DNA from: Prorocentrum cordatum
Lineage: Eukaryota > Sar > Dinophyceae > Prorocentrales > Prorocentraceae
Direction: 5' to 3'
NCBI GenBank assembly: GCA_963575745.1
Contig: CAUYUJ010008136.1
Coordinates: 343,501 to 407,500 of the forward strand
DNA length: 64,000 bases
The position numbers were made by a program, and so were the translations under genes. This document shows, one piece after another, positions 42,189 through 53,675 of this stretch. Every line of letters begins with the position of its first letter. The stretch's first letter is position 1. The notes under the pieces were generated by a model that saw nothing but the letters and a program-made list of their open reading frames with translations, was not told the origin of the DNA and ran no database searches.

Positions 42189-42712
42189 CGCAACTTTGGC
42201 ACTCGGACCCTACAAGAGCAGCTCTCACGTTGCAATTGCGAGACTCGGATCCAGCAAGGTCCAAGAAGATAGCAGAAGTACAAGCAACGAAGGAACAACT
42301 CTCGGCATCGCGGGCGAGGAAAGGCCACCGGGAGGTGGAAGTGGACACGTCCAGGCCCGAAACGTTGCGTGTTACTTTGGACCTGCCTGTGCCGGTCGAG
42401 GCTCAGCTGGACATGTGGTTGGCGGATTTCATGCGCCACGTTTGCACCAGGAGCCATGTGAACCTCGCGCGCCAAACAACACAGGACGGCATGGAGTTGG
42501 GCACATGGCAGGTGATCAACAACTTCGAGGGCGGGTGGACGGGGAAGGTGCTCATCCAGTGCACCTCCAAGGAGGAGCTCTACCGCGTCCACCACGCCGT
42601 GCACAACCGCGGGATCAACATCCAGGGGCATGCCACTTCTGTGAACGTCCACTCCAACTACGTGGACTTGGGCAACTACCTCCGCAGCCAGGGGGGGCCC
42701 ATCGGGCATTGA
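42020..42712 (+). CDS. LINE ORF1 protein, second part (after a frameshift)
   Basis: This frame takes over from the first part near 42020-42120 and reads KNCIVISPRLAVVETSRSHA, a charged linker and a compact C-terminal domain (LRVTLDLPVPVEAQLDMWLA, TWQVINNFEGGWTGKVLIQC, YRVHHAVHNRGINIQG, VNVHSNYVDLGN) before TGA at 42710-42712. The alternating strands and helices fit a small alpha/beta, RRM-like fold, as in the C-terminal half of many ORF1 proteins. That is a shape argument only. The same frame stays open beyond the TGA through the endonuclease, so the TGA may be the natural end of ORF1 or a nonsense mutation. Confidence 0.6.
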   Translation, partial: SWAAIYHHFTTGEDAGNYQPDSMLRPGTPYKNCIVISPRLAVVETSRSHADWSEQMTQLWHSDPTRAALTLQLRDSDPARSKKIAEVQATKEQLSASRARKGHREVEVDTSRPETLRVTLDLPVPVEAQLDMWLADFMRHVCTRSHVNLARQTTQDGMELGTWQVINNFEGGWTGKVLIQCTSKEELYRVHHAVHNRGINIQGHATSVNVHSNYVDLGNYLRSQGGPIGH

Positions 42713-45700
42713 CTATCGCAGGGCAGACTGGAATTAAATGCACGACTTCCCCATCTTCTGCTTCTAACCTTTCCTCGCCCCCGTCCCTTGAATTTACGCC
42801 CCCGCCCTCTCCGACAGGATGTTGGTACTGTGACGCTCAGCCCCCGCCGCCCCCCGCTTGACGACGCTACCGAGACGCATGCTGCACGACGACACGCAGG
42901 TCACAACCGATTGGATTTCGATACTCTGGATCCCGCGCCCCCAACGCTAGACCTCTCGTGGGTCTCCCCGACTCCAACCCAACGTTCCGACCTCCAGCCT
43001 GCAGCATTCAACTTCCCACCCCCAACTCCACCTCACGTTCTCCAGCCCCCTGGACAGCAACGCCAACACACTCAGGCACTACACGTGACAGCAACGCCAG
43101 CACACGCAGGAGCCACGCAGCGCCCAGCACTACACGAACCAACGCCCCTACCGCCAGCAGTTTCTACGCATCGCGCAGCACCACAATTCACAGCTCAATG
43201 CGATCCAGCAACGCCGCTCCGACCACGACGGGAGCTGCCGGCTCCGCTGGCAGCAGCCCCCGTGTTGACAGCGACGCAACGTTCAACGCAAAAAGGGGCA
43301 TCAACACGACGAGGGACGCCAACAGTCCCAACAGTGGCGGCACCATCGTATCCACCACAGGTACCAGCAGCGAGCCCAGAGGCAGCGGTATCAACGACTC
43401 CAGCTCGTCGACGGGTACCACAATGTCCACCACGGCAGAAATCGGGGAGCTCCCATACAACGGTGCCAGCAGCTCCAGCAGCATCACAGTTCCCAACAAC
43501 AGGCGAACCAACTACACCGATAACAGCAATACCAACTCCACCAGCGCCACTCCGCCCACCACTGGGGGAGCCGTCGGCTACTGTGGCAGATGTTCCGCGG
43601 CAACCTCCAGTTCCACGGATTTCGCCAGCCCCACCCGCAGCAGCACAAGGGCATCTAACAGCCACACATCTACTACGGGAAACAGCAGCTCGAATGGCAG
43701 CAGCTTCCCAGGGACCAGTAGTTCTGACAGCGACCACACCGCCGATCCCTCCGCGGTCACCGACAACTCCAGCTGCAGCAGTAGTACTAGCAGCGATATC
43801 ACGGCGACGGGTACCACAGTGTTCATCACGAAGGACAGCGACGAGCTCACGGCCAAAGCTGCCGGCGTCTCCTGCAGGGCCACCGTTTCCAGTACGAGGT
43901 CAACCAACAGCACCAATGACAGCTACACCATTTCCACTTGAGTCACCGCTTCCACCTGCGTCACTGGAGTACCAGGCGGGACGACGTATGGCACTTGTAC
44001 CTGCCATCGAGACGTGGCAGCCCGCATCGTCACAAATTCCACCGAGCACGACTCCAACGATACCGCTGGACACAGTACCAACGCATCCAGCAGCATCGCA
44101 ACTCTTACCACGATGGGAGACGTCCGCTCCAGTCGCAGCAATCCCAGTGCATCCAACCACAACGCAGCTTCCGGCTCAAAGGGAACCCACGACAACAGTA
44201 GCGCCACCGACACCCCGTGCAGAGCCACCAGCACGGAATGCAGCAACACAACCAGCACCGCGAGTGGCAAAACGGCGGGAAGCGGCGGCGTTGACGACAG
44301 TGACGGCCTCTGCGTCGGCAGACGGTTCAACGCCAGCCTCAGACAGGATCCAGCCCCCACCCGCTCATCCCTCCGACTTCCAGCATCCCGCACCCCGTTT
44401 CCCATCTTCACCTCCACCCATCGACCGCCAGATCCCGCCAGCTCACCACCCCGACTTCCAGCCTCCTTCATCCGACGTCCCACTTCCACCTCCACCAATC
44501 GACCTTCTACCTCCAACTGCTCAGCACCCTGACCTCCGACCTCCAACGCACATCTATCTACGCCAACCTCCACCTATCGACCTCCGACCTTCTCCTATCG
44601 CCCCGCATAAGGAAGGAGAGGACAACGTGGACGAGGACGAGGGCCTCATCGACCTCGTGCGTATCCACACGTCTGGAGCCCCTAACGGTACATGGGCGAA
44701 AGACCCACGCTTAGCCGCAACCTTGCCGGGTGGACGCCGGCGTGTCGCACGTGGTTGGGTGGTCGCCGGCGTATCGCACCACATCGTGGCGGAGGACTGG
44801 GATGAGGAACAGGACGAGAAGGCAGACGAGGACCAGAAGGAGCAGGACCTGGAGCAGGATCAGGGCGAGGAACAGTTCGACTCTCCACAGCGACGCCCAT
44901 CCATCGACCTCCACCCTCCACCAGCTCAACACCCCGACTTCCAAACTCCAGCACCTGCCGCCATCAAAAGAAGAAAAACCACATTTTGCCCGCAACCACC
45001 TCCTATCGACCTCCAGACTGCCACAGATCAGTCCTCCGCCCCTCAGCCTCCAGCATCCGACCGCCCACCTCCATCCCCCCCTATCGCCCCCGCTCCCACA
45101 CACCTATCGCAAGACCCCACTCCCCTCCGAGGAGATTTACTTGACCCACCGCCACACAGAAACGTTCGGCACAAACCATCGCACCAGCGATTTTCCACCG
45201 ACGGCGGCGCTCTGCCGCCCAAGCGCCGACAAGGCAGCCACCAAGGACGGAACCAACGAGCGCGTACCAACTCGACTCCCATCGCCACCCCTTGCGACGA
45301 TTCCTTGCCTCCCACTCCCTCCCACACGAGCTCATCCCACGCCAGGCCCTACACTGGGAACTACAAGGGCTGCTCCTGGAACTGCGAAGCTTTGATGGCC
45401 ACCAAAGTATCGAGGCAGACTGCCAACTGCAACCAAGTTTCCAAACTCATGGCCTCGCACGACTTTGGCATCTTTGTGGAAGCACATGGGACCAAGGGAA
45501 AGGAAGACGCCTTCTCACTACCGCCAGGATGCGCCGCATATTGGTCCCACCTGTCGGCCAGGCGCGCAGGCGTGGGCATCGTGTTGCGGCGGAGCTTCCT
45601 GAACAAGTTCGCCCAAGTTCGAGATGGGGACTTCTTAGAACCAGAACCGGGCAGGGTGGCCAGACTCCGACTCCGTGGCCCTCATGGCAACGTCGACATT

Positions 45701-46003
45701 TGGGCCATCTACCTCACCACAGGAGAAGGCCCAGCGAACGACCGTCTCGCACGGGACCGCTCCCACAGCATCATTAAGCAGAGCTTGGCTTCGCCACGCG
45801 ATGCTTTATCTGTTCTGGCGGGGGATTGGAATTACGTGCCATACCCACAGGACCGATGGTGCTGCAATAGTCGGTGTTGGACAGGGCACAAAGACGAGGC
45901 GGAAGCCACACAGGCGCTGGAGGACGCATTCCAGCCGAAGGACCTACACGAATTATACCAGGATGGACACATATTTTTCCAGCATTGCCACCTCCCGCAT
46001 TGA
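42713..46003 (+). CDS. LINE ORF2 N-terminal part: proline-rich region and EEP endonuclease
   Basis: From the TGA at 42712 the frame is open for about 1100 codons, with no ATG near its beginning. The first 850 codons are Pro/Thr/Ala-rich with repeated PPPIDL(R/L/H)PP and HPDFQPP units. From 45355 an EEP-type endonuclease follows, with GCSWNCEAL (metal-binding Asn), GIFVEAHGTKG (catalytic Glu), GVGIVLRRSF, DIWAIYLTTGEG and SVLAGDWNYVP (the GD-x-N motif). The final motifs lie in the next frame: SRIDRVYTN (45995) and LSSHAPLSF (about 46085), where Ser replaces the Asp that usually precedes the catalytic His. The shift fits a length change in the T5 run at 45974-45978. The enzyme would nick target DNA to start reverse transcription. 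Confidence 0.75.
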   Translation, partial: LSQGRLELNARLPHLLLLTFPRPRPLNLRPRPLRQDVGTVTLSPRRPPLDDATETHAARRHAGHNRLDFDTLDPAPPTLDLSWVSPTPTQRSDLQPAAFNFPPPTPPHVLQPPGQQRQHTQALHVTATPAHAGATQRPALHEPTPLPPAVSTHRAAPQFTAQCDPATPLRPRRELPAPLAAAPVLTATQRSTQKGASTRRGTPTVPTVAAPSYPPQVPAASPEAAVSTTPARRRVPQCPPRQKSGSSHTTVPAAPAASQFPTTGEPTTPITAIPTPPAPLRPPLGEPSATVADVPRQPPVPRISPAPPAAAQGHLTATHLLRETAARMAAASQGPVVLTATTPPIPPRSPTTPAAAVVLAAISRRRVPQCSSRRTATSSRPKLPASPAGPPFPVRGQPTAPMTATPFPLESPLPPASLEYQAGRRMALVPAIETWQPASSQIPPSTTPTIPLDTVPTHPAASQLLPRWETSAPVAAIPVHPTTTQLPAQREPTTTVAPPTPRAEPPARNAATQPAPRVAKRREAAALTTVTASASADGSTPASDRIQPPPAHPSDFQHPAPRFPSSPPPIDRQIPPAHHPDFQPPSSDVPLPPPPIDLLPPTAQHPDLRPPTHIYLRQPPPIDLRPSPIAPHKEGEDNVDEDEGLIDLVRIHTSGAPNGTWAKDPRLAATLPGGRRRVARGWVVAGVSHHIVAEDWDEEQDEKADEDQKEQDLEQDQGEEQFDSPQRRPSIDLHPPPAQHPDFQTPAPAAIKRRKTTFCPQPPPIDLQTATDQSSAPQPPASDRPPPSPPIAPAPTHLSQDPTPLRGDLLDPPPHRNVRHKPSHQRFSTDGGALPPKRRQGSHQGRNQRARTNSTPIATPCDDSLPPTPSHTSSSHARPYTGNYKGCSWNCEALMATKVSRQTANCNQVSKLMASHDFGIFVEAHGTKGKEDAFSLPPGCAAYWSHLSARRAGVGIVLRRSFLNKFAQVRDGDFLEPEPGRVARLRLRGPHGNVDIWAIYLTTGEGPANDRLARDRSHSIIKQSLASPRDALSVLAGDWNYVPYPQDRWCCNSRCWTGHKDEAEATQALEDAFQPKDLHELYQDGHIFFQHCHLPH

Positions 46004-49000
46004 CAGGGTGTACACCAACCACCATCCGTCGGAGCAGCTCGACCACAAATTCGGGTGCAGCGTCCTATCGAGGGTCCCCGGGCTCTCCTCGCACGCGCCA
46101 CTCTCGTTTTTCCGTGAGCGTCCAACTTGTGACATGGCTGCCGAGGCCGCCGACTCGACCAACGACGGCCCCGGGAGCACAGGCACACGGAAGCAGAGGC
46201 GCATCGCCATCGGCACCATCAACCATCCAGATTGGGCGCGGCGGGTGGCTGCAGAGCTTGCTTGCATCTCCACGGATCCTCGCGACTACGACAACCCTGT
46301 TCGCAAGCTCGTCCTGGTGAAGCGGGCCATGCACACGGTGTCTGAGAACATGTCCAAGGAGGGGCTCTACGCCACAGCGCTCACGAACGATGACAAGCTC
46401 AGTTGCACTCTCAGTTTCACTCGGGCCGCCCAGGCGGTGAACGTGGACAAGATGTATTGTAAGTATTTGGAATACCCGCACATCGCTTCCTTCGTGGACC
46501 CCAAGAACCCGAATGCTTGCTTCACGACTGGCTTCCAAACGCTATTGGACCATGCTGTCTCCCTGGCGAGGCAAAGTATCACAGACGAGCTCCGCGACGT
46601 CCGACAACGACAGGACGAGGGCGACCACGACTACAAGACCACCATCCGCAAATCCAACATCCTCAGCCGGCTAAAGCGCATCATGCCGGGATCTTGCACT
46701 GCTGTGGGCGCCGTCGAGACAGCGACTGGCGAGTACGCCACTGGCCCAGCCGCTATTGCGAAAGAACTCAGCTCCCACTGGGCAACGACCTTCCGGCAAC
46801 AGCCCATCAACCAACACCTGCTTCAGGAGTGGCTCAGGAGCATCCCTTCTTTTACCACGCAGCCACGCGCGTCGGAAGCGGGCAATGGCCACGGGGCGCC
46901 GCGACCGGATGCCCAGTACCAGCGCACAAACGGCCCCCACCGTCGGGCGCGACCGCAGCGTGCGCCGCTCCCGTCGCACGAGAGGCACTGGCGCATCCGC
47001 AGGAAGGACGTGGAGAACGCCATCCGCCACAGTGGCAATTCGGCGCCGGGCCCCGATGGGGTGCCGTTCCGGGCCTGGCGCGCCCTGGGCCCCCTGGGGG
47101 TATCCATCTTGTTCAACGTGGCGCAATGCTTCGAGCAGCCGCAAGGCAGGGATGACCTCCCAGGGGCGTACTTTGACGAGACCCGGGGCGAGCCACACAA
47201 CTACAATGAGAGCATCCTGGTCTGCCTGGCGAAGAAAAGCTCGAGCACCACCCCTGAGGGCATCAAGGCATACGCCTCGGCCAACACCCGACCATTGAAC
47301 ATAGTAAACGCAGACAATCGGATTGTCGCCAGCGCCGCGCGGAACCGCTGGGAGGAACACCTTGCGAAATGGATACCTCCTCGACAACGAGGCTTCCTTC
47401 CGAGACGATCAATCTTGGCAAACTTATTTGACGTTGATACATCTAGCATGATAACGTCACTCGAGCAGGAGAACGGCGCCTGTCTCCTCATGGACTTCGC
47501 CTCTGCTCTCCCGTCGATATCCCAGGAATTCATTTTCGCGGTGTTATCTTCAATTGGCATTCCGGACAAGGCCATGAACGTCATCCACGCCCTGTACGCT
47601 GATTCGTATTGCACCGTCAGGCACGGCGCGAGTCAGGCCACGGGCTTTCGGCTTGAAGCGGGCGTGAGGCAAGGGTGCCCGCTATCCCCGCTTCTCTACG
47701 CCACGGTTGCAGAGCTGCTCCTGGACCGCATAGAGCAGGAGTGCTCTGGTACGCTGGTTCGGGCCTACGCGGATGACACTGCGCTCGTGTTCACGGACTA
47801 TTGGCAAGAGGCACCGCTTCTGCAGCGCATGTTCGAGGGGTTGGCGTGCATCTCAGGCCTGCGGTTGAATTTGCAGAAATCCGTCGCTATCCCTCTCGGG
47901 CTCGAAACTTTGGAGCAATTCAGAACCCTCCGGGATCAACGATTGCTGGGGTGGGCCAGCATGCCAGTGGCAGATTGTGGCAAGTACTTGGGCTTCATCG
48001 TTGGGCTGGGCAAAGGGACGCAGTCGTGGCGGGACCCCAACAAAAAGTACATCCAGCGTTGTCGCGACTGGTCAGAACACGGCGTCGGCATGCACTTCCA
48101 CATTATCGCCTGCAACACTTTTGCGGTATCTACTTTGGCGTACATCGGCCAATTGGAAGCGGTGCCGGCAGAAACTATGGCGATGGAGGAATCCGCCCTC
48201 AGGAAAACGCACAAAGGACCTGGGGAATGGGCGTCACCGGACGACTTGTGGCGTTTGAAGGAGCACTTTGGCCAATCGGCATCGTGCCACAGCATTCGCC
48301 TGATAGCCCAGGCGGCGCAATTGCGAGTCCGAGCACAGGATCCCGCGTGTACAGCGGCCCATTTCCGACGAGACGTGCGGGACCTCCGGGAAGCCTTGTC
48401 CCGACCACGCCACCTACGCAATCGACGTCGATGGGACGATTGGTATACCCGAGCCTTTGCAATCACCCTCGAGGACAACTTCCAGTGGTTTACACGCCAA
48501 ATCTGCTCGACCGACGACATTGCCAACGCTTCGCCAGACGACGAGTACGAGGACGAGGACAACCGGGGCAACGCCAACGAGACGCAGCACCACGACGCCT
48601 GCGAGAACGCGGATACACCGATCCGCACCATCAGGCACGCACGAAGCCCACGACCCCCGAAAAACTTCCAGCGACGAGCCTACGCGAAGCTACTCGCCCA
48701 CGACGCCACACACCCTACATTCCGCATCCGCCACAAGTTATCACGGTGGGACCTCCAGAACGCCTGTGTGCACCCGCCGCCCCCGGGGACGATCGGCAGG
48801 CGCAATGCGCCCTCCTGGCAGGCCCGCCAGGCATTGGCGAATTTACAGTTGCTTCCTTCCCTTGTCCATCCACGGGTATGCAGCGCAGTTTTCAGTACTT
48901 TATGGAACAGGTGGTGCACGCACAGACGATACCAACAGAAACATTCCTCGCACAATCAGTGCGTACTCGGTTGTGGTGGGGCCGCCGAGCACTCCATCGA

Positions 49001-49340
49001 ACATTATTGCAGATGCCCGGTGACGAAGCACGCTTTAGAGCGCAGGCTGAACCTCTCCCCGTCCGTATACGGTAATATTCATTCGTTCTTGCTGTGCAAC
49101 GTCAACATCCGCACGCGCGAGGAACTCACGTCTATCGCCTTGCTTATATACGGCATATACAACGCCACCAACCACTACAGGCACAACGCGTTCAGCCACG
49201 GCACAGACGTAAACCACGCAGTCGCGCAATGGATGCGCGAGGGAGCTAAACGCCATCGCAATGCAATGGCGACCTTGGACAACAGGTGGAATCCCTCGCG
49301 GCGGGAGAAGCCCATTCCACCCATCCCACTGCATCTCTGA
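45980..49340 (+). CDS. LINE reverse transcriptase with C-terminal knuckle, intact frame
   Basis: The frame is open from 45675 to TGA 49340, and the protein-like part begins near 45980 with the last endonuclease motifs. The reverse transcriptase spans about 46980-48050. It has NSAPGPDGVPFRAW, LVCLAKKSSS, RPLNIVNADNRI, motif A ACLLMDFASALPSIS, motif B GVRQGCPLSPLLY and the catalytic YADD at 47766-47777, followed by GLRLNLQKS and KYLGFIVGLG. All core blocks are present with their acidic residues. The C-terminal part has acidic linkers and a Cys/His cluster CVLGCGGAAEHSIEHYCRCP near 48960-49020, like the knuckle of other LINEs. No RNase H was seen. The ORF encodes the enzyme that copies element RNA at a nicked target. 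It lacks an obvious start of its own and would depend on the frame above. Confidence 0.85.
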
Positions 49341-49800
49341 CCGCCGCACGGCAGTCGACTCCAACTACTCCCATCTCCACCTCCACCTCGATTTCATCTT
49401 CCATCCTCCCACCTCCCCCTCCACCACTCCACATTGGACCGGCGCCTCCACTTCGACATCATCTTCTGCGACCAGCAGGCCGAGCACGAACAACCGTGCT
49501 GCGCACCGCAACTGGGAATGACGGCGCGATAACTAGCACCTTGCGCCGACTCCGGCTCCTCCTACACTTTCCAGCTCCACCCCGACTCCAGCGGTAACTC
49601 TGCCCCCGGCGTCGTCTACTCATCCCAGGCCGCCGCGTTTTTCGACCGCCACAGCACCAGCACTTTTGACACCCGCTTCCCGGACAAGCTTGTCCCATGA
49701 ACGTGGCCGAATTTCGACGGGTGGACGCGCAACGCAATGATGCCAGGGCCGATTCCGCCTCTGTCTGGGACGCTTGTCCGCCGTCGCTCGGCAAAGAGGC
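49341..49800 (+). other. LINE 3' flank and a fragment of a protein-like frame
   Basis: 49345-49460 is rich in CTCCACCTCC, similar in style to the proline-rich LINE segment. At about 49537-49689 one frame reads DSGSSYTFQLHPDSSGNSAP, GVVYSSQAAAFFDRHSTSTF and DTRFPDKLVP, and after a TGA NFDGWTRNAMM. This looks like part of an extracellular protein, family unknown. It may be the continuation of the host locus beyond the LINE. Confidence 0.45.
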
Positions 49801-50500
49801 AGTGCGGCATCCGCATCGCCCCCAACGCCAGCATCAATATCGTTACCAGCACCGACGCGATCTCCATCGCCACTATCGTCGACCGTGTTGGTTCCGTTTG
49901 TGCGGGATCTCCGCGAGGTACAACGTCACGACCTTCGACGTTTGCGTTGACATCAACGTCGCCCCCACCACGACAGCCGACGATTCGACTCCGAGCGCGA
50001 CTCCCAGTCCGACGCCGGCACCGACTCCATATTGTTTAGCACTGCGGCCACAATTACCGGCACTTCCACCAGCGTGACCAGTTCAACGCGGTTGAGCGGG
50101 GCAAGCGGCACGCCGTTGACGACGACCCCGGTACTATCGCCGGCGCCTGCACCAACATCGTCGCCAGCGCCGACACCGACACCGATGTCAGCGCCTACGA
50201 TGGCACCATCGCCGGCGCATGCGCCAACAGAGTCGCCTGCACCGACGCCGACGCCGACGTCCACAATTTCGCCGGCACCGACGCCTGCGCCAGTGCCATC
50301 GCCATCACCGACGCCGACACAGACGTCGGCATCGTCACCAACACCGACGCTGGCGCCTACGCCAGCACCGTCGCCTGCACCAAACCCGACACCGACGTCG
50401 ACGCCTACGCCGGCACCGTCGCCGAAGCCTACGCCAGCACAATCGCCAGGACCGACGCCGTCCCCGACGTCGGCGCCTACGCAGGCACGACTTTGTCTCC
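49800..50500 (+). repeat. Thr-Pro-Ala coding repeat array beyond the LINE
   Basis: Imperfect units of CCGACGCC(G/T)(A/G)CGCC recur and read as SPAPTPTPTS(T/A)-like sequence in one frame. The strand, style and frame choices match the array at 38.7-39.6 kb, on the other side of the LINE. Confidence 0.75.
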
Positions 50501-51007
50501 AGCCCCTACTCCGTCTCCAGCTCCCCCGCCAGACGGCGAAAATTTCGATACCAGCAGCACGACATTGGGCAGCGTGACAGGATCCAGCAGGAGGACGCTG
50601 AGGGGCAGGACGAGCGCCGGCAACACGACGCGGATCCTTTCGATCGGCCACGCCGATACGACACCGATACAACGCCGAACAGACCCGCGCAACAAACTCG
50701 AACCACGGCCGACACACTGCTGATCCACAGCTGACACACGCAACCGGCACACAACTGACCCGCAGCACCCGACCTACGCAGCGAAACCGAATCAAAGCCG
50801 ACCCGCAATTGATCCACCGTAGCCGACCCGCACAACACACTAGATCCACTGCCGACCCCCTCCTCCGCACAACAGCACTACGCGACTACATGGCATCAAT
50901 CCACACTTTGGGTGTACCGGCCTATCCGCGATTTTAGCTGTGCGCTCGTTGCGCCATGCTTTGGGATGTCTCAGCGTCTTGCACCGCCAAATATTTCTGC
51001 CACCTCT
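50501..51007. other. Spacer between repeat arrays
   Basis: CCGACCCGC-type short repeats occur at about 50745-50860. No gene is recognised. Confidence 0.4.
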
Positions 51008-51490
51008 GCACGAGATGCCCACGATGTTGTGTCGCACCATGCTGTGTCGCACGATGCTGTGGTGCACCACGCTGGCGCAGCTCTTGATACTATCATCGGC
51101 GGCTCCCGCACCGACCCGCTCACCGACTCCCGCACCGACCAGGTCACCGACTCCCGCACCGACCAGCTCACCGACTACCGCACCGTCCAGCTCGTCAACT
51201 CCTGCGCCAACCAGCTCGCCGCTCCTCAGGCCGACGACGGCACTGTCGAAGTGAAGGCTTATTGCACGAGATGCCCACGATGTTGTGTCACGCCATGCTG
51301 TCCTGCACGATGTTGTATTGAACCACGCTGGCACAGCTCTTGATACTATCTTCGGCTACTTCCGCTCCGACAACGTTACCGACTCCTGCACCGACCAGCT
51401 CACCGATTGCCGCACCGACCAGCTCGTCGACTCCTGCGCCGACCAGCTCGCCGATTCTCAGGCTTCGACTCCCGGTGGGACGACCTTCCA
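51008..51490 (+). repeat. 256-bp tandem duplication carrying a leader-like stretch and Thr-Pro-Ala repeats
   Basis: GCACGAGATGCCCACGATGT starts at 51008 and at about 51264, and both copies continue with CTGGC(G/A)CAGCTCTTGATACTATC and a run of CCGACC(A/C)GCTC units. In one frame each copy reads TTLAQLLILSSA then (A/S)APT-type repeats, that is a hydrophobic leader followed by a mucin-like stretch. The duplication is well conserved at the leader and diverged in the repeats. Confidence 0.7.
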
Positions 51491-52959
51491 AATTCGGACG
51501 GTTACGCGGTTACGTGTGGCGGCATCTGGCTTTCCAACTCCTCCTCCGGCTCCGTCTCGTTTTCCAAGTCTGGCGTCTCGGGCTCTGACTTCAGCTCCGA
51601 CGCTGGACGGCATGCGCCACGATGTCGGCATAGGAGCGCGTAGTGCTACGAGCACCAGCAGCACGGCGCTGGGCAGCACGACGGGCTATCACAGCACGAC
51701 GCTGCAACACTGGGCGGTACGACGCCAGCACCAGCCCCCACCCGACCGTGCAGGGCAGCGACCACGCACTGCCGACTCCGAGGCGGTGGTCGTCCCAAGG
51801 CATACATACGGTTTGGTCGGGCCTCTCTGGCACGAGGGGGGGCCACTTTGTTAACACGTGTTTGGCTCAGGGTACCGTCGCCAGCCCCGACGCCGACTCC
51901 GACATCGGCGCCTACGCCAGCAACGACGCCGGCTGTGACGAACGCCGGGTGGATGGATCTCGGTTCAGCGGTATGTGTGTGTGTGTGTGTGACCGGCGAT
52001 ACATGTGATGCATCTTGATTTTGGCAGCACCCATTGATTACCACCTCATCTGGTCTACACTTGCAGGAGGATGCGTCTACTGTACTACTACTGCGTCTAC
52101 CTCTTCTTCCACATCTGATCTGCCTTATGCATCCCTCGGGGGCCTGGCGAGGTGTTCCATGGGCGGCCAGCGCTCCTCGCCTCCCCCGTGCAGCCCATCT
52201 CATCCCTTCTCCGCTTTCTCTAGCGTGGTTTTTTTTTGGCCGCCCAGCCCACAGGCGTGCACACCTTGTCCTTCCCGCCCCTGTTCGGAAGGGCTCGGGC
52301 AGGCATTGTTGTGCTCGCCCTGCTTAAACCTATCACTACTTTAGTTTGACTTGCCGACTTGCCCGTCCTCCCTCTTTCCTCCCCCCCTCCTTCGCACGTG
52401 TGCTGCGTGTCCGTTTCTGCGACCCCTGGGGCGGTCGTGTTACTCAGTGTAATGCGGCGTTATGTTCTGCGGCTGATTCGGCCCCCAGAGAACATAACCA
52501 CGGTTGGGTGTCGTCAGCCGGGGCCGGGTACATTGCAGTTTCTTGTGTTTGTTTCCTCCTCCCCTCTCCTGTCTCTCCCCCCTCTGTTCCCTCCCCCGCC
52601 TTTTTTTTTGCAGGTGGATCCGAGGCTTCGCTTCGGGTCCTTTGCCCGTCCCCTAGCGGGGTCGGGACTGCCCTTCCCCGCTTCCTCTCCCTGCTCCTGT
52701 CTTCCTCTTTCCCTCACTCCTTCCGTCTGTTGGCTTAAAAAACCGGTCTTAAGTAATATTTCCGCCCCAGCGCCCGGGCAATAATTGTCACGGGCGGCCC
52801 TTTCGCTGTCCTGTCCACGTGGCCGATAGTGTTTCCGTATTCTCTGGTAGTCTCAGGTGTAGTTAGTTCTACTGCCTGCCCGCGAGCTTGAGAGGACACT
52901 TTTCTGTGGCATTAGGTCGCCGGCCAGCGAGCTTGAGAGGAGAGTGGGTGGTGGAAAAA

Positions 52960-52960
<1 letters not shown>
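51491..52960. other. No gene recognised
   Basis: A plus-strand frame near 51470-51600 (SDGYAVTCGGIWLSNSSSGS) may be the end of the repeat-rich protein. A short GT run lies at 51974-51991. 52330-52740 is CT-rich. Nothing else is visible. Confidence 0.4.
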
Positions 52961-53330
<370 letters not shown>

Positions 53331-53492
53331 TTATTACTACCGTTCTCCCCGCTGGCCCTTCCCATGCCTCCCCTCCCCGCGCTGCTGCTGTCCGAGGCTC
53401 GAGCTCCACGGTCAACCCGTTGCGCGGGTTGATTGTCCTTTTGAACGTGGTTTCTGGACTCGCTCTCGAGCCGCGGTGGCCAGCGCGGCGCG

Positions 53493-53675
53493 ATGCCCTT
53501 TCTCGAGGGCCGTTTTCACGTTGGTTCGCTGACCTTCCGCGCTGCGAACGACGTCGCCAGGATCCTGGCCCGCGTGAGCTCCGAGTGCGACACCTCGCAC
53601 CCCTTGGTCAAAGAGCTGATCGACAGGGTCGGGAAGCACGGCGATGACGCGCAGTGGATCGAGGGCGCCTCTTGA
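53493..53675 (+). CDS. Short candidate exon or small gene, unknown
   Basis: From ATG 53493 a 60-codon frame reads MPFLEGRFHVGSLTFRAAND, VARILARVSSECDTSHPLVK and ELIDRVGKHGDDAQWIEGAS, then TGA. The composition is balanced and the sequence predicts well-formed helices, unlike the surrounding repeat frames. It could be the last exon of a gene disrupted by the TAC tract upstream. I do not recognise the family. Confidence 0.4.
   Translation: MPFLEGRFHVGSLTFRAANDVARILARVSSECDTSHPLVKELIDRVGKHGDDAQWIEGAS

Larger units (their letters stand above)
40137..49340 (+). mobile_element. Nearly full-length LINE (ubiquitin-like, ORF1, Pro-rich, EEP endonuclease, reverse transcriptase)
   Basis: Plus-strand modules follow one another without large gaps: ubiquitin-like (40137-40364), ORF1 (40470-42712 in two frames), a proline-rich segment (42.8-45.3 kb), an EEP endonuclease (45.36-46.1 kb) and a reverse transcriptase with C-terminal knuckle (46.2-49.34 kb). 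Only four lesions interrupt 9.2 kb: TAG 40467, a frame change near 42.02-42.12 kb, TGA 42710 and a frame change at a T5 run at 45974-45978. EEP plus RT without RNase H places it among non-LTR elements of the L1/Jockey type. No poly-A tail or target-site duplication was found. Its borders are estimates. Confidence 0.8.
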
